64,000 nucleotides of DNA from Streptomyces sp. TSRI0107 (GCF_001905845.1 NZ_LIVZ01000009.1:302348-366347), one strand, 5' to 3'; counted from the first letter of the stretch, positions 8,767-18,044 are shown. Translations and numbers: made by a program. The notes: generated by a model from the letters alone, not told the origin.

Positions 8767-8789
8767 TGCAAGACTCTGCAAGCTCTTGC
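8767..8789. promoter_or_regulatory. Putative MalR operator, malR side (autoregulation)
   Basis: Two TGCAAG hexamers in 10-bp phase (8767-8772, 8777-8782) are followed by an inverted CTTGC (8785-8789). They match the motif at malE and lie upstream of malR, consistent with autoregulation. Confidence 0.55.
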
Positions 8790-8929
8790 CACATGGTTTC
8801 AACAGAGGCCGATCAAGACTTCAAGGGGACGACGCGATGACGCAGCAACCCGGAGCGGGCCGACCAGCCGCTCGCACCCGGCGTCCGGTTGGTGGGCAAG
8901 GCGAGACCCGCCCGGTACAGTCCCACCCT

Positions 8930-9964
8930 GTGACCACACGGCTTGCGGACATCGCTGCGCAGGCGGGGGTGAGCGAAGCGACCGTCAGCCGCGTCCTCAA
9001 CGGGAAGCCCGGCGTCGCCGCCACCACCCGCCAGTCCGTGCTGGCCGCGCTCGACGTCCTGGGCTACGAGCGTCCGGTGCGCCTGCGGCAGCGCAGCGCC
9101 GGTCTCGTGGGCCTGATCACGCCCGAGCTGGAGAACCCGATATTCCCGGCCCTCGCCCAGGTCATCGGCCAGGCGCTGACCCGGCAGGGCTACACCCCGG
9201 TGCTCGCCACCCAGACCCCCGGCGGCTCGACCGAGGACGAGCTGACCGAGATGCTGGTGGACCGCGGGGTCGCGGGCATCATCTACGTCTCCGGGCTGCA
9301 CGCCGACACCACCGCCGACATGCAGCGCTACGAGCAGCTGCGGGCGCAGGGTGTGCCGTTCGTGCTCGTCGACGGCTTCTCGCCGAAGGTGCAGGCGCCG
9401 TTCATCTCCCCCGACGACCGCGCGGCGATGACGCTGGCGGTCACGCATCTCGCCTCGCTCGGTCACACCCGGATCGGGCTCGCGCTCGGCCCGAAGCGGT
9501 TCGTGCCGGTGCAGCGCAAGATCGAGGGGTTCGTACGGGCCGTGCAGGACCAGTTGGGGCTGTCCGCGGAGACGGTCGAGTCCGAGCTGATCCAGCACTC
9601 GCTGTACACCCTGGAGGGCGGCCAGGCCGCCGCGACCGCGCTGATCGGCCGGGACTGCACGGCCGTGGTGTGCGCAAGCGACATGATGGCCCTGGGGGCG
9701 ATACGCGCGGCCCGTCAGCTCGGCCTCGACGTCCCGAAGGACATCTCCGTCGTCGGCTTCGACGACTCCCCGCTGATCGCCTTCACCGACCCGCCGCTGA
9801 CCACCGTCCGCAAGCCGGTGCCGGCGATGGGCCAGGCCGCGGTGCGCACGCTGCTGGAGGAGATCGGCGGGACGCCCGCGCCGCACAGCGAGTTCGTGTT
9901 CATGCCGGAACTGGTGGTGCGCGGTTCGACCGCTTCGGCCCCCGGGGACCGAAATCGTCCGTAA
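8930..9964 (+). CDS. malR: LacI-family repressor of maltose/amylase genes
   Basis: Transcription factor of 344 residues. The N-terminal helix-turn-helix is textbook LacI (RLADIAAQAGVSEATVSRVLNGKPGV) and the rest is a periplasmic-binding-protein-like effector domain (GLVGLITPELENPIFPALAQ to the C terminus). It corresponds to MalR/Reg1 of Streptomyces, which represses malE and amylase genes. Two starts are possible. GTG 8930 puts the HTH at the normal place and is 8 nt after a TACAGT -10-like box, so it could be leaderless. ATG 8837 has AAGGGGA at 8 nt but would add a 31-residue low-complexity extension. The first is given for its family-typical length. Confidence 0.93.
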   Translation: MTTRLADIAAQAGVSEATVSRVLNGKPGVAATTRQSVLAALDVLGYERPVRLRQRSAGLVGLITPELENPIFPALAQVIGQALTRQGYTPVLATQTPGGSTEDELTEMLVDRGVAGIIYVSGLHADTTADMQRYEQLRAQGVPFVLVDGFSPKVQAPFISPDDRAAMTLAVTHLASLGHTRIGLALGPKRFVPVQRKIEGFVRAVQDQLGLSAETVESELIQHSLYTLEGGQAAATALIGRDCTAVVCASDMMALGAIRAARQLGLDVPKDISVVGFDDSPLIAFTDPPLTTVRKPVPAMGQAAVRTLLEEIGGTPAPHSEFVFMPELVVRGSTASAPGDRNRP

Positions 9965-10095
9965 GGCGGAGTGTGCGGGGCCGGGCGCCGTGCTCCCGCG
10001 GTACGGGCAGGTGTCCGTACGGCGGAGAACGTGCGACCGGAACCCGACCGGGGGATGATCGGTGAGGGAACGCTTTTCTGGCAGACTCTGTGCCC

Positions 10096-10983
10096 ATGGG
10101 TGAGACGACCGTGACGACACTGGAAGGCCGAGAAGAGGCCGTTCCGCAACCCGTCGCGGACGCTGTCGCGGACGAATCGGGCAAGACCGAACAGAGCGTA
10201 CTGCGTCGACTGCGCACCCCGCGCCGCCCCCGGCTGTGGTTCGAGATCCTGCTGATCGCGGTGAGTTACTGGACGTACTCGCTGATCCGCAATGCCGTAC
10301 CGGAGCAGAAGGCGGCGGCGCTGCGCAACGCGGACTGGATCTGGAAGACCGAGCAACAGCTCGGCATCGCTGTCGAACAGTCGGTCAACCACGCGGTCAA
10401 CGCGGTGACTTGGCTGGTCGTGGGCATGAACTACTACTACGCCACACTGCACTTCGTGGTGACGCTCGGCGTGCTCGTGTGGCTGTACCGCAGTCATCCC
10501 GGCCGCTACGCGGCGACCCGGCTGGTGCTGTTCGCGACGACGGGCGTGGCCCTGGTCGGTTACTACCTGTATCCGCTCGCCCCGCCCCGGTTGATGAACG
10601 GCGGCCACTTCGTCGACACCGTGCTGGTCCACCAGACGTGGGGCTCGATGGCGTCCGGCGACCTGAAGAACATGTCGAACCAGTACGCGGCGATGCCGTC
10701 GATGCACATCGGCTGGTCCCTGTGGTGCGGCCTGACCATCTTCGCGCTGGCCACCGTGCCCTGGGTGCGCGTCCTGGGCCTGCTCTACCCGGCCGCCACC
10801 CTCGTCGTCATCGTCGCCACCGCCAACCACTTCTGGCTGGACGCGGTGGGCGGAATCCTCTGCCTGGGCTTCGGCTACGGGGTGGTCCGGGTCTGGTACG
10901 GCGCCCTTCCGCACGCCCTGCCGAGGCTGGCGCCGACGCCGGGGACCGCGACGAGGCGGGCGTTCCTGCCGACCAAGGCGTAA
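10096..10983 (+). CDS. PAP2-superfamily integral membrane phosphatase/transferase-like protein
   Basis: About 295 residues with some six membrane segments. The PAP2 signature appears as MPSMHIGWSLWCG (C2 His) and ATANHFWLDAVGG (C3 His/Asp), as in the inositolphosphorylceramide-synthase-like subgroup, so it probably acts on a lipid phosphate or pyrophosphate at the membrane. The actual substrate is unknown. Start choice is weak: an ATG at 10096 or GTG at 10090, neither with a good ribosome binding site. It follows malR by about 130 nt on the same strand but need not share its function. Confidence 0.8.
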   Translation: MGETTVTTLEGREEAVPQPVADAVADESGKTEQSVLRRLRTPRRPRLWFEILLIAVSYWTYSLIRNAVPEQKAAALRNADWIWKTEQQLGIAVEQSVNHAVNAVTWLVVGMNYYYATLHFVVTLGVLVWLYRSHPGRYAATRLVLFATTGVALVGYYLYPLAPPRLMNGGHFVDTVLVHQTWGSMASGDLKNMSNQYAAMPSMHIGWSLWCGLTIFALATVPWVRVLGLLYPAATLVVIVATANHFWLDAVGGILCLGFGYGVVRVWYGALPHALPRLAPTPGTATRRAFLPTKA

Positions 10984-10992
10984 GGCCCGGCG

Positions 10993-11910
10993 TCAGCCTG
11001 CCCCGCTTACGCCGGTCTCCGCCGCCTCCCGCAGCGCCTCGATGAAAGAGGTCATTGCCGGTTGCGGAGGTGCCGTGGCTCGGAGGGCGACGCTGATGGT
11101 GCGGGCCGGTTCCGGGGAGCGCAGGCGGCGTACCGCGACCTCCGGGTGGCGGCCGCCGAGGCCGAGGCGGGGGATCAGGGTGACGCCGAGGCCCGCCGCG
11201 ACGAAGCCCTGGGCGGTGGCGTAGTCCTCGCTGTCGACCACGAAGCGGGGCCGGAACCCCGCCGCCTCACAGGCGGCGAGCTGTGCGTCGAGGCACGGTC
11301 CCGGCCACTCGCTGCCCACCCAGGGCTCCTCCGCCAGCTCCGCCAGGTCCACGCCGCGGCGGGCGGCCAGCGGGTGGCTCCTGGGCAGGACGGCGAGGTA
11401 GGGGTCGTCCAGCAGCCGCAGCAGCCGTACGCCGTCGCCCTCGTCGGCCGTCTCCGGCCGGCCGACGACCAGGGCCAGGTCCGCCCGGCCCTCCCTGACG
11501 TCCGGCAGCGGATCGCGGGCGTCCGCCAGCCGCAGTTCGACCCGCACTCCCGGATGCATCGCCCGCAGCCGGGCCACCGCCGGGGCGACCAGTGCCGCCC
11601 CGGCCGTCGCGAAGTACCGCACCGACAGCCGCCCGGTGCGTCCCGCCAGCAGATCGGCGAGCGCGGTCTCGGCCTCGGCGACCCGCCGGGCGATCGCGTC
11701 GGCGTGCTCGGTCAGCAGCACGCCGGCCGCCGTGGGCCGCACCCCGCGCCCCACCCGCTCCAGCAGTTCCGTGCCGGCCTCCCTCTCCAGTGCCGCGATC
11801 TGCTGGCTGACCGCGGAGGGCGTGTAACCGAGCCGCGCGGCCGCCGCGGTCACCGATCCGGTGCCGACGACGGCCCGCAGCACCTGCATTCGTCGCACAT
11901 CAAGCCGCAT
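10993..11910 (-). CDS. LysR-family transcriptional regulator
   Basis: Regulator of 305 residues. The N-terminal winged HTH reads RRMQVLRAVVGTGSVTAAAARLGYTPSAVSQQIAALE, followed by a type-2 periplasmic-binding-like effector domain from about residue 90. It is divergent from an EamA-type exporter with only 70 nt between starts, the usual arrangement for a LysR regulator and its target. No ribosome binding site is evident for the ATG at 11910, but the HTH begins within the first residues, which supports it. Confidence 0.9.
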   Translation of the reverse strand: MRLDVRRMQVLRAVVGTGSVTAAAARLGYTPSAVSQQIAALEREAGTELLERVGRGVRPTAAGVLLTEHADAIARRVAEAETALADLLAGRTGRLSVRYFATAGAALVAPAVARLRAMHPGVRVELRLADARDPLPDVREGRADLALVVGRPETADEGDGVRLLRLLDDPYLAVLPRSHPLAARRGVDLAELAEEPWVGSEWPGPCLDAQLAACEAAGFRPRFVVDSEDYATAQGFVAAGLGVTLIPRLGLGGRHPEVAVRRLRSPEPARTISVALRATAPPQPAMTSFIEALREAAETGVSGAG

Positions 11911-11919
11911 GCAGTTGAG

Positions 11920-11935
11920 CTTAAAGGAGCGTAAG
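11920..11935. promoter_or_regulatory. Candidate LysR-binding dyad
   Basis: CTTA-N8-TAAG sits between the divergent LysR and EamA genes, only 10 nt before the regulator start. Short dyads of this shape are typical LysR contacts, but the role is inferred from position alone. Confidence 0.35.
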
Positions 11936-11980
11936 AACTCTTCACTTGTCCTGAAGCCTCGCGGCGCGGACCGTGGAGCC

Positions 11981-12889
11981 ATGCCCCTCGCCTCCACTCT
12001 CCGTATGGCCGCCCTCGCCCTCCTGTGGGGCTCCGCCTTCCTGTGGATCAAGGTCGCGCTCACCCACGGCCTGTCCCCCGCCCAGATCACCATCGCCCGG
12101 TGCGCCCTCGGCACCGCCGTACTGCTCCTCCTGGCCCGCCGGGCCGGCCAGCGGCTGCCCCGCGCCCGCGCCACGTGGCGTCATCTCGTGGTGGCCGCGC
12201 TGTTCTGCAACGCCCTGCCGTTCGCCCTTTTCAGCCTGGGTCAGCAGACCGTCGACTCGGGTGTCGCGGGCGTCCTGAACGCCACCACTCCCCTGTGGTC
12301 CCTGCTCACCGGTCTCCTGCTCGGCACCGACCGTGGCCTCGGCCCGGTGCGCCTGACCGGGCTGCTGCTCGGCTTCGCCGGTACGGTGCTGATCTTCGCG
12401 CCCTGGCAGCGCTCGGGCCTGCTGAGCTGGGGCGCGGCGGCGCTGCTGGCCGCGGCCGCGAGTTACGCCGTGGCGTTCGCGTACATGGCCCGCCATCTCG
12501 GCGACCGCCGCGCCCCGCTGGCGCTGTCGGCGGCGCAGCTGCTGACCGCAACCGCCTGGACCGGGCTCGCCCTGCCGGTGGCCGGCCCGGTCGACGCCGA
12601 CCTGACGGCGCTGCTGGCGGTCACCGCGCTCGGTGTGCTCGGCACCGGCGTGACCTTCTACCTGAACTACCGCATCATCGCCGACGAGGGCGCGACGACC
12701 GCGGCGACGGTCGGCTATCTGCTGCCGGTGGTGTCGGTGTCGCTCGGGGCGCTGGTGCTGGGCGAGGACGTCGGCGCACGGGTGGTCGCGGGGATGGCGG
12801 TCGTGCTGCTGGGGGTGGCGCTGACCCGCCGGCCGCGGCGGGCCGGGTCGGCGGCGCCCCGGCGGGGGGCGGCTCACGTCGCGCCGTAG
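11981..12889 (+). CDS. EamA/DMT-family transporter
   Basis: Ten-segment inner-membrane transporter of 302 residues made of two EamA repeats (LLWGSAFLWIKVALTHGLSPAQITIARC and a second copy from about residue 145). Such proteins export amino acids or other small metabolites; the substrate here is unknown. The ATG at 11981 begins directly at the first membrane segment. It is divergent from, and probably controlled by, the LysR gene. Its 3' end overlaps the convergent glnE end by 16 nt. Confidence 0.85.
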   Translation: MPLASTLRMAALALLWGSAFLWIKVALTHGLSPAQITIARCALGTAVLLLLARRAGQRLPRARATWRHLVVAALFCNALPFALFSLGQQTVDSGVAGVLNATTPLWSLLTGLLLGTDRGLGPVRLTGLLLGFAGTVLIFAPWQRSGLLSWGAAALLAAAASYAVAFAYMARHLGDRRAPLALSAAQLLTATAWTGLALPVAGPVDADLTALLAVTALGVLGTGVTFYLNYRIIADEGATTAATVGYLLPVVSVSLGALVLGEDVGARVVAGMAVVLLGVALTRRPRRAGSAAPRRGAAHVAP

Positions 12890-15873
12890 AACAGCTCCTC
12901 CACCACGCCCCGCGCGAGCCGCGTCGTACGCCGGTACGCGTCGAGCATGTCGCCCACGTGCCCCGGCCCGTAGCCCAGGTACCGGCCCACGGCCGCCAGC
13001 TCCCGCCCGTCCGACGGGAAGGTGTCCCCCGCCCGGCCCCTGACCAGCATCACCGCGTTGCGCACCCGGGTGGCCAGCACCCATGCCTCGTCCAGGGTCG
13101 CCGCGTCCTCGGCGGAGATCAGACCGGCCTCGCGGGCCGCCGCCAGCGCCTCGCGCGTACGCGGTGTGCGCAGCGCCTCGTGGGCCGCGCCGTGCCGCAT
13201 CTGCAGGAGCTGGACGGTCCACTCGACGTCGGACAAGCCGCCCGGACCGAGCTTGGCGTGCAGCTTGGGGTCGACGCCCCGGGGCAGCCGCTCGGACTCC
13301 ATGCGGGCCTTCAGCCGGCGGATCTCGCGTACGGCGTCGTCGTCGAGCCCGCGGGCGGGGTAGCGCAGCGGGTCGATCAGCTCGACGAACCGGCGGCCCA
13401 GGTCCGCGTCGCCGGCCACCGGCTCCGCTCGCAGCAGCGCCTGTGACTCCCAGACCAGGGACCAGCGGCGGTAGTACGCCTCGTACGACTTCAGGGACCG
13501 TACGAGCGGCCCGGACTTGCCCTCGGGGCGCAGGTCCGCGTCGATCAGCAGGGGCGGGTCGGCGCTGGGCACCTGGAGCAGCCGGCGCATCTCGGCGACG
13601 ACACGGTTCGCGGCGTCACCGGCCTCACGCTCGTCCACGCCCTCCCTGGGCTCGTGCACGAACAGCACGTCCGCGTCGGAGCCGTAGCCCAGCTCGTGAC
13701 CGCCGAAGCGGCCCATGCCGATCACCGCGAACCGGGTCGGCAGGGTGTCGCCCCAGCCCTCGCGGACCACCGCGCGCAGGGTGCCCGCGAGGGTCGCGGC
13801 GGTCAGGTCGGACACGGCCGCGCCCACCCGGTCCACCAGGGCGCCCTGATCGGCCTCGGCGGGCCGGTCCTCGGTGCCGTAGGAGCCGACGATGTCGGCG
13901 GCGGCCGTACGGAACAGCTCCCGGCGGCGTACGCCGCGCGCCGCGGTGACCGCCTGCTCGCCGTTCCCGGCGCGGCCCACGGCGGCGAGGATCTCCTGCT
14001 CCAGATGGGCACGCGTACGCGGCTCCAGTCCCGCGCCGTCGCCGTCGCCGAGCAGCGCCACCGCCTCCGGGGCGCGCATCAGCAGGTCGGGGGCGAGCCG
14101 GCCGGCGGACAGCACCCGGGCCAGGTTCTGCGCGGCGGCGCCCTCGTCCCGCAGCAGCCGCAGGTACCAGGGCGTCTTGCCGAGCGCGTCCGACACCTTG
14201 CGGAAGTTGAGCAGGCCCGCGTCGGGGTCGGCGGAGTCCGCGAACCAGCCCAGCAGCACCGGCAGCAGGGTGCGCTGGATGGCGGCCTTGCGGGTGACGC
14301 CGGAGGCCAGCGCCTCCAGGTGGCGCAGCGCGGCGGCCGGGTCGGCGTAGCCGAGGGCGACCAGGCGTTCGCGGGCCGCCTCGGGGCTGAGCCGGGCCTC
14401 GCCCGGGGCGAGCTGGGCGACCGCGTCGAGCAGCGGCCGGTAGAACAGCTTCTCGTGCAGCCGGCGTACGACGGCGGCGTGCCGCCGCCACTCGCGGTTC
14501 AGCTCGGCCACCGGGTCGGTGCGCAGGCCCAGCGACCGGCCGAGGCGCCGCTGGTCGTCCTCGGCCTCGGGGACCAGGTGGGTGCGGCGCAGCCGGTACA
14601 GCTGGATGCGGTGCTCCATGGAGCGCAGGAAGCGGTACGCGTCCTCCATCTGGGTGGCGTCGGCGCGTCCCACGTACCCGCCGGCGGCCAGCGCCCGCAG
14701 GGCGTGCAGGGTGGTGCCGCTGCGCAGCGTGGCGTCCGCCCGGCCGTGCACGAGCTGCAGCAGCTGGACGGCGAACTCGACGTCCCGGAGCCCGCCGGGC
14801 CCCAGCTTCAGCTCCCGGTCGACCTCGGCGACGGGGATGTTCTCCACCACGCGCCGCCGCATCTTCTGCACGTCGGCGACGAAGTTCTCCCGCTCGGCCG
14901 CCTGCCACACCAGCGGCGCCACGGCCGCGATGTACTGCTCGCCCAGCTCCCGGTCGCCGGCGACCGGGCGGGCCTTGAGCAGGGCCTGGAACTCCCAGGT
15001 CTTGGCCCAGCGCTGGTAGTAGGCGAGATGGCTGCTGAGGGTGCGCACGAGGGGACCGTTGCGGCCCTCGGGCCGCAGATTGGCGTCGACCGGCCAGATC
15101 GACCCCTCGACGGTGGTCTCCGAGCAGATCCGCATCATGTGCGAGGCGAGCTTGCCGGCCGCCTTGAGCGCCTTGCTCTCGTCGGCGCCCTCCGCGGCCT
15201 CGCCGACGAAGATGACGTCCACGTCGGAGACGTAGTTCAGCTCGTGACCGCCGCACTTGCCCATCGCGATCACCGCGAGCCGGCAGATCGCGGCGTCCTC
15301 GGGCGCGTCCGCGCGGGCCTGGCGCAGCGCCGCGCGCAGGGTGGCGGTGGCCAGGTCGGCCAGCTCACCGGCGGTGTCGGCGACATCGGTGGTGCCGCAC
15401 ACGTCCCGGGCGGCGATGGAGAGCAGGCAGCGCCGGTACGCGACCCGCAGCGCGACGGGGTCGGACGCCGCCGCCAGGCCCCGCTCGAACTCCTCCACGC
15501 CGGGGTGCAGGTCACGCGGCTCGTACCTGGCGAGCGCCCGCCAGTCACCGGCGTGCCGGGCCAGATGCTCGCCGAGCGCGGCGGAGGCGCCGAGCACTCC
15601 CAGCAGCCGGTCGCGCAGCGGCTTCGCCGCTATCACCGTGTCGAGCAGTTCCCGGCGGTCGGCGGGCGCCGGCTGCGCCTCCAGCAGGCGCAGCAGACCG
15701 CGCAGGGCCAGATCCGGGTCGGCGGTGGCGCCCAGCGCCTCCAGCAGGACGGGGTCGTTGCGCACCGGCGCGAGCTCGTCGCTGTCCAGCAGCCGTTCGG
15801 CGGCGGTGGCGTCGGTGAAGCCGTGCCGCAGCAGCCGCGTGAAGGTACTGCTTCTGCGCCCCGGCGCCGTCAT
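12874..15873 (-). CDS. glnE: Glutamine synthetase adenylyltransferase/deadenylylase GlnE
   Basis: Bifunctional enzyme of 999 residues that adds or removes AMP on the adenylylation tyrosine of glutamine synthetase I, tuning nitrogen assimilation. Two homologous nucleotidyltransferase halves are plain: MGKCGGHELNYVSDVDVIFV (Asp pair near residue 214, deadenylylation half) and MGRFGGHELGYGSDADVLFV (near residue 732, adenylylation half), each followed by a GlnD-PII-uridylyltransferase-like helical domain. The start at 15873 is fixed by GGGAGG 6 nt upstream, although the frame remains open for another 1.3 kb. A GlnA2-type ligase lies 6 kb away. Confidence 0.96.
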   Translation of the reverse strand: MTAPGRRSSTFTRLLRHGFTDATAAERLLDSDELAPVRNDPVLLEALGATADPDLALRGLLRLLEAQPAPADRRELLDTVIAAKPLRDRLLGVLGASAALGEHLARHAGDWRALARYEPRDLHPGVEEFERGLAAASDPVALRVAYRRCLLSIAARDVCGTTDVADTAGELADLATATLRAALRQARADAPEDAAICRLAVIAMGKCGGHELNYVSDVDVIFVGEAAEGADESKALKAAGKLASHMMRICSETTVEGSIWPVDANLRPEGRNGPLVRTLSSHLAYYQRWAKTWEFQALLKARPVAGDRELGEQYIAAVAPLVWQAAERENFVADVQKMRRRVVENIPVAEVDRELKLGPGGLRDVEFAVQLLQLVHGRADATLRSGTTLHALRALAAGGYVGRADATQMEDAYRFLRSMEHRIQLYRLRRTHLVPEAEDDQRRLGRSLGLRTDPVAELNREWRRHAAVVRRLHEKLFYRPLLDAVAQLAPGEARLSPEAARERLVALGYADPAAALRHLEALASGVTRKAAIQRTLLPVLLGWFADSADPDAGLLNFRKVSDALGKTPWYLRLLRDEGAAAQNLARVLSAGRLAPDLLMRAPEAVALLGDGDGAGLEPRTRAHLEQEILAAVGRAGNGEQAVTAARGVRRRELFRTAAADIVGSYGTEDRPAEADQGALVDRVGAAVSDLTAATLAGTLRAVVREGWGDTLPTRFAVIGMGRFGGHELGYGSDADVLFVHEPREGVDEREAGDAANRVVAEMRRLLQVPSADPPLLIDADLRPEGKSGPLVRSLKSYEAYYRRWSLVWESQALLRAEPVAGDADLGRRFVELIDPLRYPARGLDDDAVREIRRLKARMESERLPRGVDPKLHAKLGPGGLSDVEWTVQLLQMRHGAAHEALRTPRTREALAAAREAGLISAEDAATLDEAWVLATRVRNAVMLVRGRAGDTFPSDGRELAAVGRYLGYGPGHVGDMLDAYRRTTRLARGVVEELFYGAT

Positions 15874-16035
15874 CCCAGGCCTCCCGTTCCGGATCCCGTC
15901 GTACGAGATCACCGTCGTACGAGCCGAGCCTAACCGCAGTGGGGTGCGCGGGCCGCGATGAGTTCGACGGGTGGACCAAGTCTGTACTCGTGACACGTGA
16001 AGCAGGGACGTGACGTGAGATCGGGAGGACCGACC

Positions 16036-16551
16036 ATGACCGACAGGCACCCGCACACCCGGCTCGACGCGCGGTACAGCGACGAGAAGGCCACCGCGAC
16101 ACCGTGGCCGCGCGCCGAGTCGCTGCTGGCCGCGGCCGAGCTGTTCTGGATCTCGACGGTACGACCGGACGGGCGCCCGCACGTGACGCCGGTCCCGGCC
16201 GTGTGGTCGGCGGGCGCGCTGCACTTCTGCACGGGACCGGAGGAACGCAAGGCGCGCAACCTGGCGGAGAACCCGCGGGTGGTGCTGACGACCGGCACCA
16301 ACACCTGGAACCAGGGCTACGACGTGGTCGTCGAGGGCGAGGCGGTGCGCGTGACGGACGACGGCCGGCTGCGCGAGCTGGCGGCTGCGTGGGAGACGAA
16401 GTACGGCGACTTCTGGCACTTCGAAGTACGGGAAGGGTATTTCCACCACGGCCCCGGGCGGGCCGCCGTCTACGCGGTGGCGCCCCGCACGGTTTTCGGC
16501 TTCGGTAAGGGGGAGCCGTTCAGCCAGACGCGCTGGCGGTTCGAGTCGTAG
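16036..16551 (+). CDS. Pyridoxamine 5'-phosphate oxidase-fold protein
   Basis: Protein of 171 residues with the split-barrel flavin/F420-binding fold (FWISTVRPDGRPHVTPVPAVW, then NLAENPRVVLTTGTN). In actinobacteria such small PPOX proteins often bind FMN, F420 or heme; which cofactor is used cannot be read here. The ATG at 16036 has GGGAGG at 7 nt, preferred over the in-frame start 39 nt upstream. It is followed by a VOC gene 39 nt downstream and may form an operon with it. Confidence 0.85.
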   Translation: MTDRHPHTRLDARYSDEKATATPWPRAESLLAAAELFWISTVRPDGRPHVTPVPAVWSAGALHFCTGPEERKARNLAENPRVVLTTGTNTWNQGYDVVVEGEAVRVTDDGRLRELAAAWETKYGDFWHFEVREGYFHHGPGRAAVYAVAPRTVFGFGKGEPFSQTRWRFES

Positions 16552-16590
16552 GTCTGCAGGACGTCCGGCGCCGGCGAAGGAGTCTCGTAC

Positions 16591-17052
16591 ATGGACCTCA
16601 CCATGGACCTCACCCTGGAAGTGATCCCGCTGCCCGTGAGCGACGTCGACCGCGCCCGGGACTTCTACCGGGACAAGGTCGGCTTCCACGTGGACATCGA
16701 CGAGGAGGTCATGCCGGGAATGCGGATCGTCCAGCTGACCCCGCCCGGCTCCGGCTGCTCCATCGCCCTCGGCGACAGCCTCTGGGAGCTGACCAAGGGC
16801 CCGACGCCGGCGCCGGGCTCCTACCAGGGGCTCCAGCTGTGCGTCGCCGACATCAAGGCGGCCCGCGCGGAGCTGGTCGAGCGGGGTCTGGAGGTGTCGG
16901 AGCCGGTGCGGTACGCGCCGGACGACGGGGCGACGTTCATGTACTTCGCCGACCCCGACGGCAACGGCTGGTCGATCCAGGAGTACCGGCGGCGGGCCAC
17001 GGAACCGCTGTACCGGGTGCTGGCGGAGCTGGCGCGCAAGCAGCAGCAGTAG
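16591..17052 (+). CDS. VOC-family (glyoxalase/dioxygenase-fold) protein
   Basis: Protein of 153 residues with a single vicinal-oxygen-chelate domain (LPVSDVDRARDFYRDKVGFHVDID at the start, MYFADPDGNGWSIQEY near the end). The usual metal-ligand positions are only partly recognisable, so the activity (glyoxalase, dioxygenase or bleomycin-type resistance) is open. AAGGAG lies 8 nt before the ATG. The first 24 nt are a tandem duplication of a 12-nt unit that contains the start codon, so initiation could occur at either copy. Confidence 0.85.
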   Translation: MDLTMDLTLEVIPLPVSDVDRARDFYRDKVGFHVDIDEEVMPGMRIVQLTPPGSGCSIALGDSLWELTKGPTPAPGSYQGLQLCVADIKAARAELVERGLEVSEPVRYAPDDGATFMYFADPDGNGWSIQEYRRRATEPLYRVLAELARKQQQ

Positions 17053-17201
17053 TGCCCGCGAACCGCCCCTGACCGGCCAGGAGACCACATCCGGGGCCGC
17101 CGTGTACGGGGTTTCCGCAATCGCCCTCCCGGGCCCGCGGCTGCCGCTAGCATCGCCCGACAACGCCTGTTTCAGGGCGAGTTGATGCACAAGGAGCCCC
17201 A

Positions 17202-18044
17202 TTGCACACCGAAGTGCGGACCGTCACGCCCGATCTGGCTCAGGAGTGGCTGGAGCTCAACACCTCCAACCGCCCCCTGAGCCGGCCGACGGTCACCCAC
17301 CTCACCCGGGCCATCGAGCGCGGCGAGTGGAAACTCACCCACCAGGGCATCGCGTTCGACGAACAGGGCAAGCTGGTCGACGGTCAGCACCGGCTGCACG
17401 CGGTCGTCAAGGCGGGCCGGGCGGTGGACATGCTCGTCGCGCACGGCGTGCCGAGGGCCGCGTTCACCGTGATGGACACCGGCCGCAAGCGCACCGGCCG
17501 GGACGCGCTCTCCCTGGCCGGCGAGGCCAACAGCAACCACCTGGCGGCCGCCCTGCGCGGCCTCCAGCTCTTCCTGACCTCCCCGGACGCCCACTGGTCG
17601 GGCGGCTCGTCGCAGGTCTCCAACGACCAGCTGCTGACGATCCTGGAACAGCATCCCGACATGCGGGAGGCCATCAACCGCGGCATCGCCATCCACCGCG
17701 CCTCACGTGTCACGGTCACGGCCGCGTCGATCGGCTGGTACGTGACGTCCCGCGAACGCCCCGACATCGACCAGACCCCCTGGTACGACGGCCTGCTCAG
17801 CGGCGCGGGCCTCTCCGAGGCCGACCCGCGTCTGATCCTGCGCAACACGATGCTCGGCATGGCGGCCGGCAAACGCCACCGCCGCAAGGACGACTCACGT
17901 GAGCACCTGCTCTACTACCTCAAGGCGTGGAACGCCTGGGTGGAGGGCCGCTCCCTGAAGCTGCTGCGCCGGTCGCCCGGGGAACGCATGCCCAAGATCA
18001 CCAAGAGGCCTCAGGAGTCCCAGGGGGACGCGGACGCCGCCTAG
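17202..18044 (+). CDS. ParB/DGQHR-like protein of unknown function
   Basis: Protein of 280 residues. The N-terminal third resembles a ParB/sulfiredoxin-fold domain: LTRAIERGEWKLTHQGIAF followed by LVDGQHRLHAVVKAG, where DGQHR matches the ParB-like nucleotide-binding signature. The rest is helical (LLTILEQHPDMREAI; HLLYYLKAWNAWVEGR) without a clear ParB HTH, and the C terminus is basic. TTG at 17202 is taken as start because AAGGAG ends 5 nt before it and no ATG or GTG suits. It does not sit with parA or oriC, so a segregation role is unlikely; phage- or modification-related homologues are conceivable. Its stop codon overlaps that of the convergent WYL gene within a shared CTAG. Confidence 0.7.
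   Translation: MHTEVRTVTPDLAQEWLELNTSNRPLSRPTVTHLTRAIERGEWKLTHQGIAFDEQGKLVDGQHRLHAVVKAGRAVDMLVAHGVPRAAFTVMDTGRKRTGRDALSLAGEANSNHLAAALRGLQLFLTSPDAHWSGGSSQVSNDQLLTILEQHPDMREAINRGIAIHRASRVTVTAASIGWYVTSRERPDIDQTPWYDGLLSGAGLSEADPRLILRNTMLGMAAGKRHRRKDDSREHLLYYLKAWNAWVEGRSLKLLRRSPGERMPKITKRPQESQGDADAA

Noticed and set aside
13654..15933. 759-codon plus-strand frame opposite glnE
   Set aside because: Shadow of glnE with no domain signal.
15874..17202. Upstream in-frame extension of glnE by 443 codons
   Set aside because: It runs antisense through the PPOX and VOC genes; the ATG at 15873 has a strong ribosome binding site and gives family-normal length.
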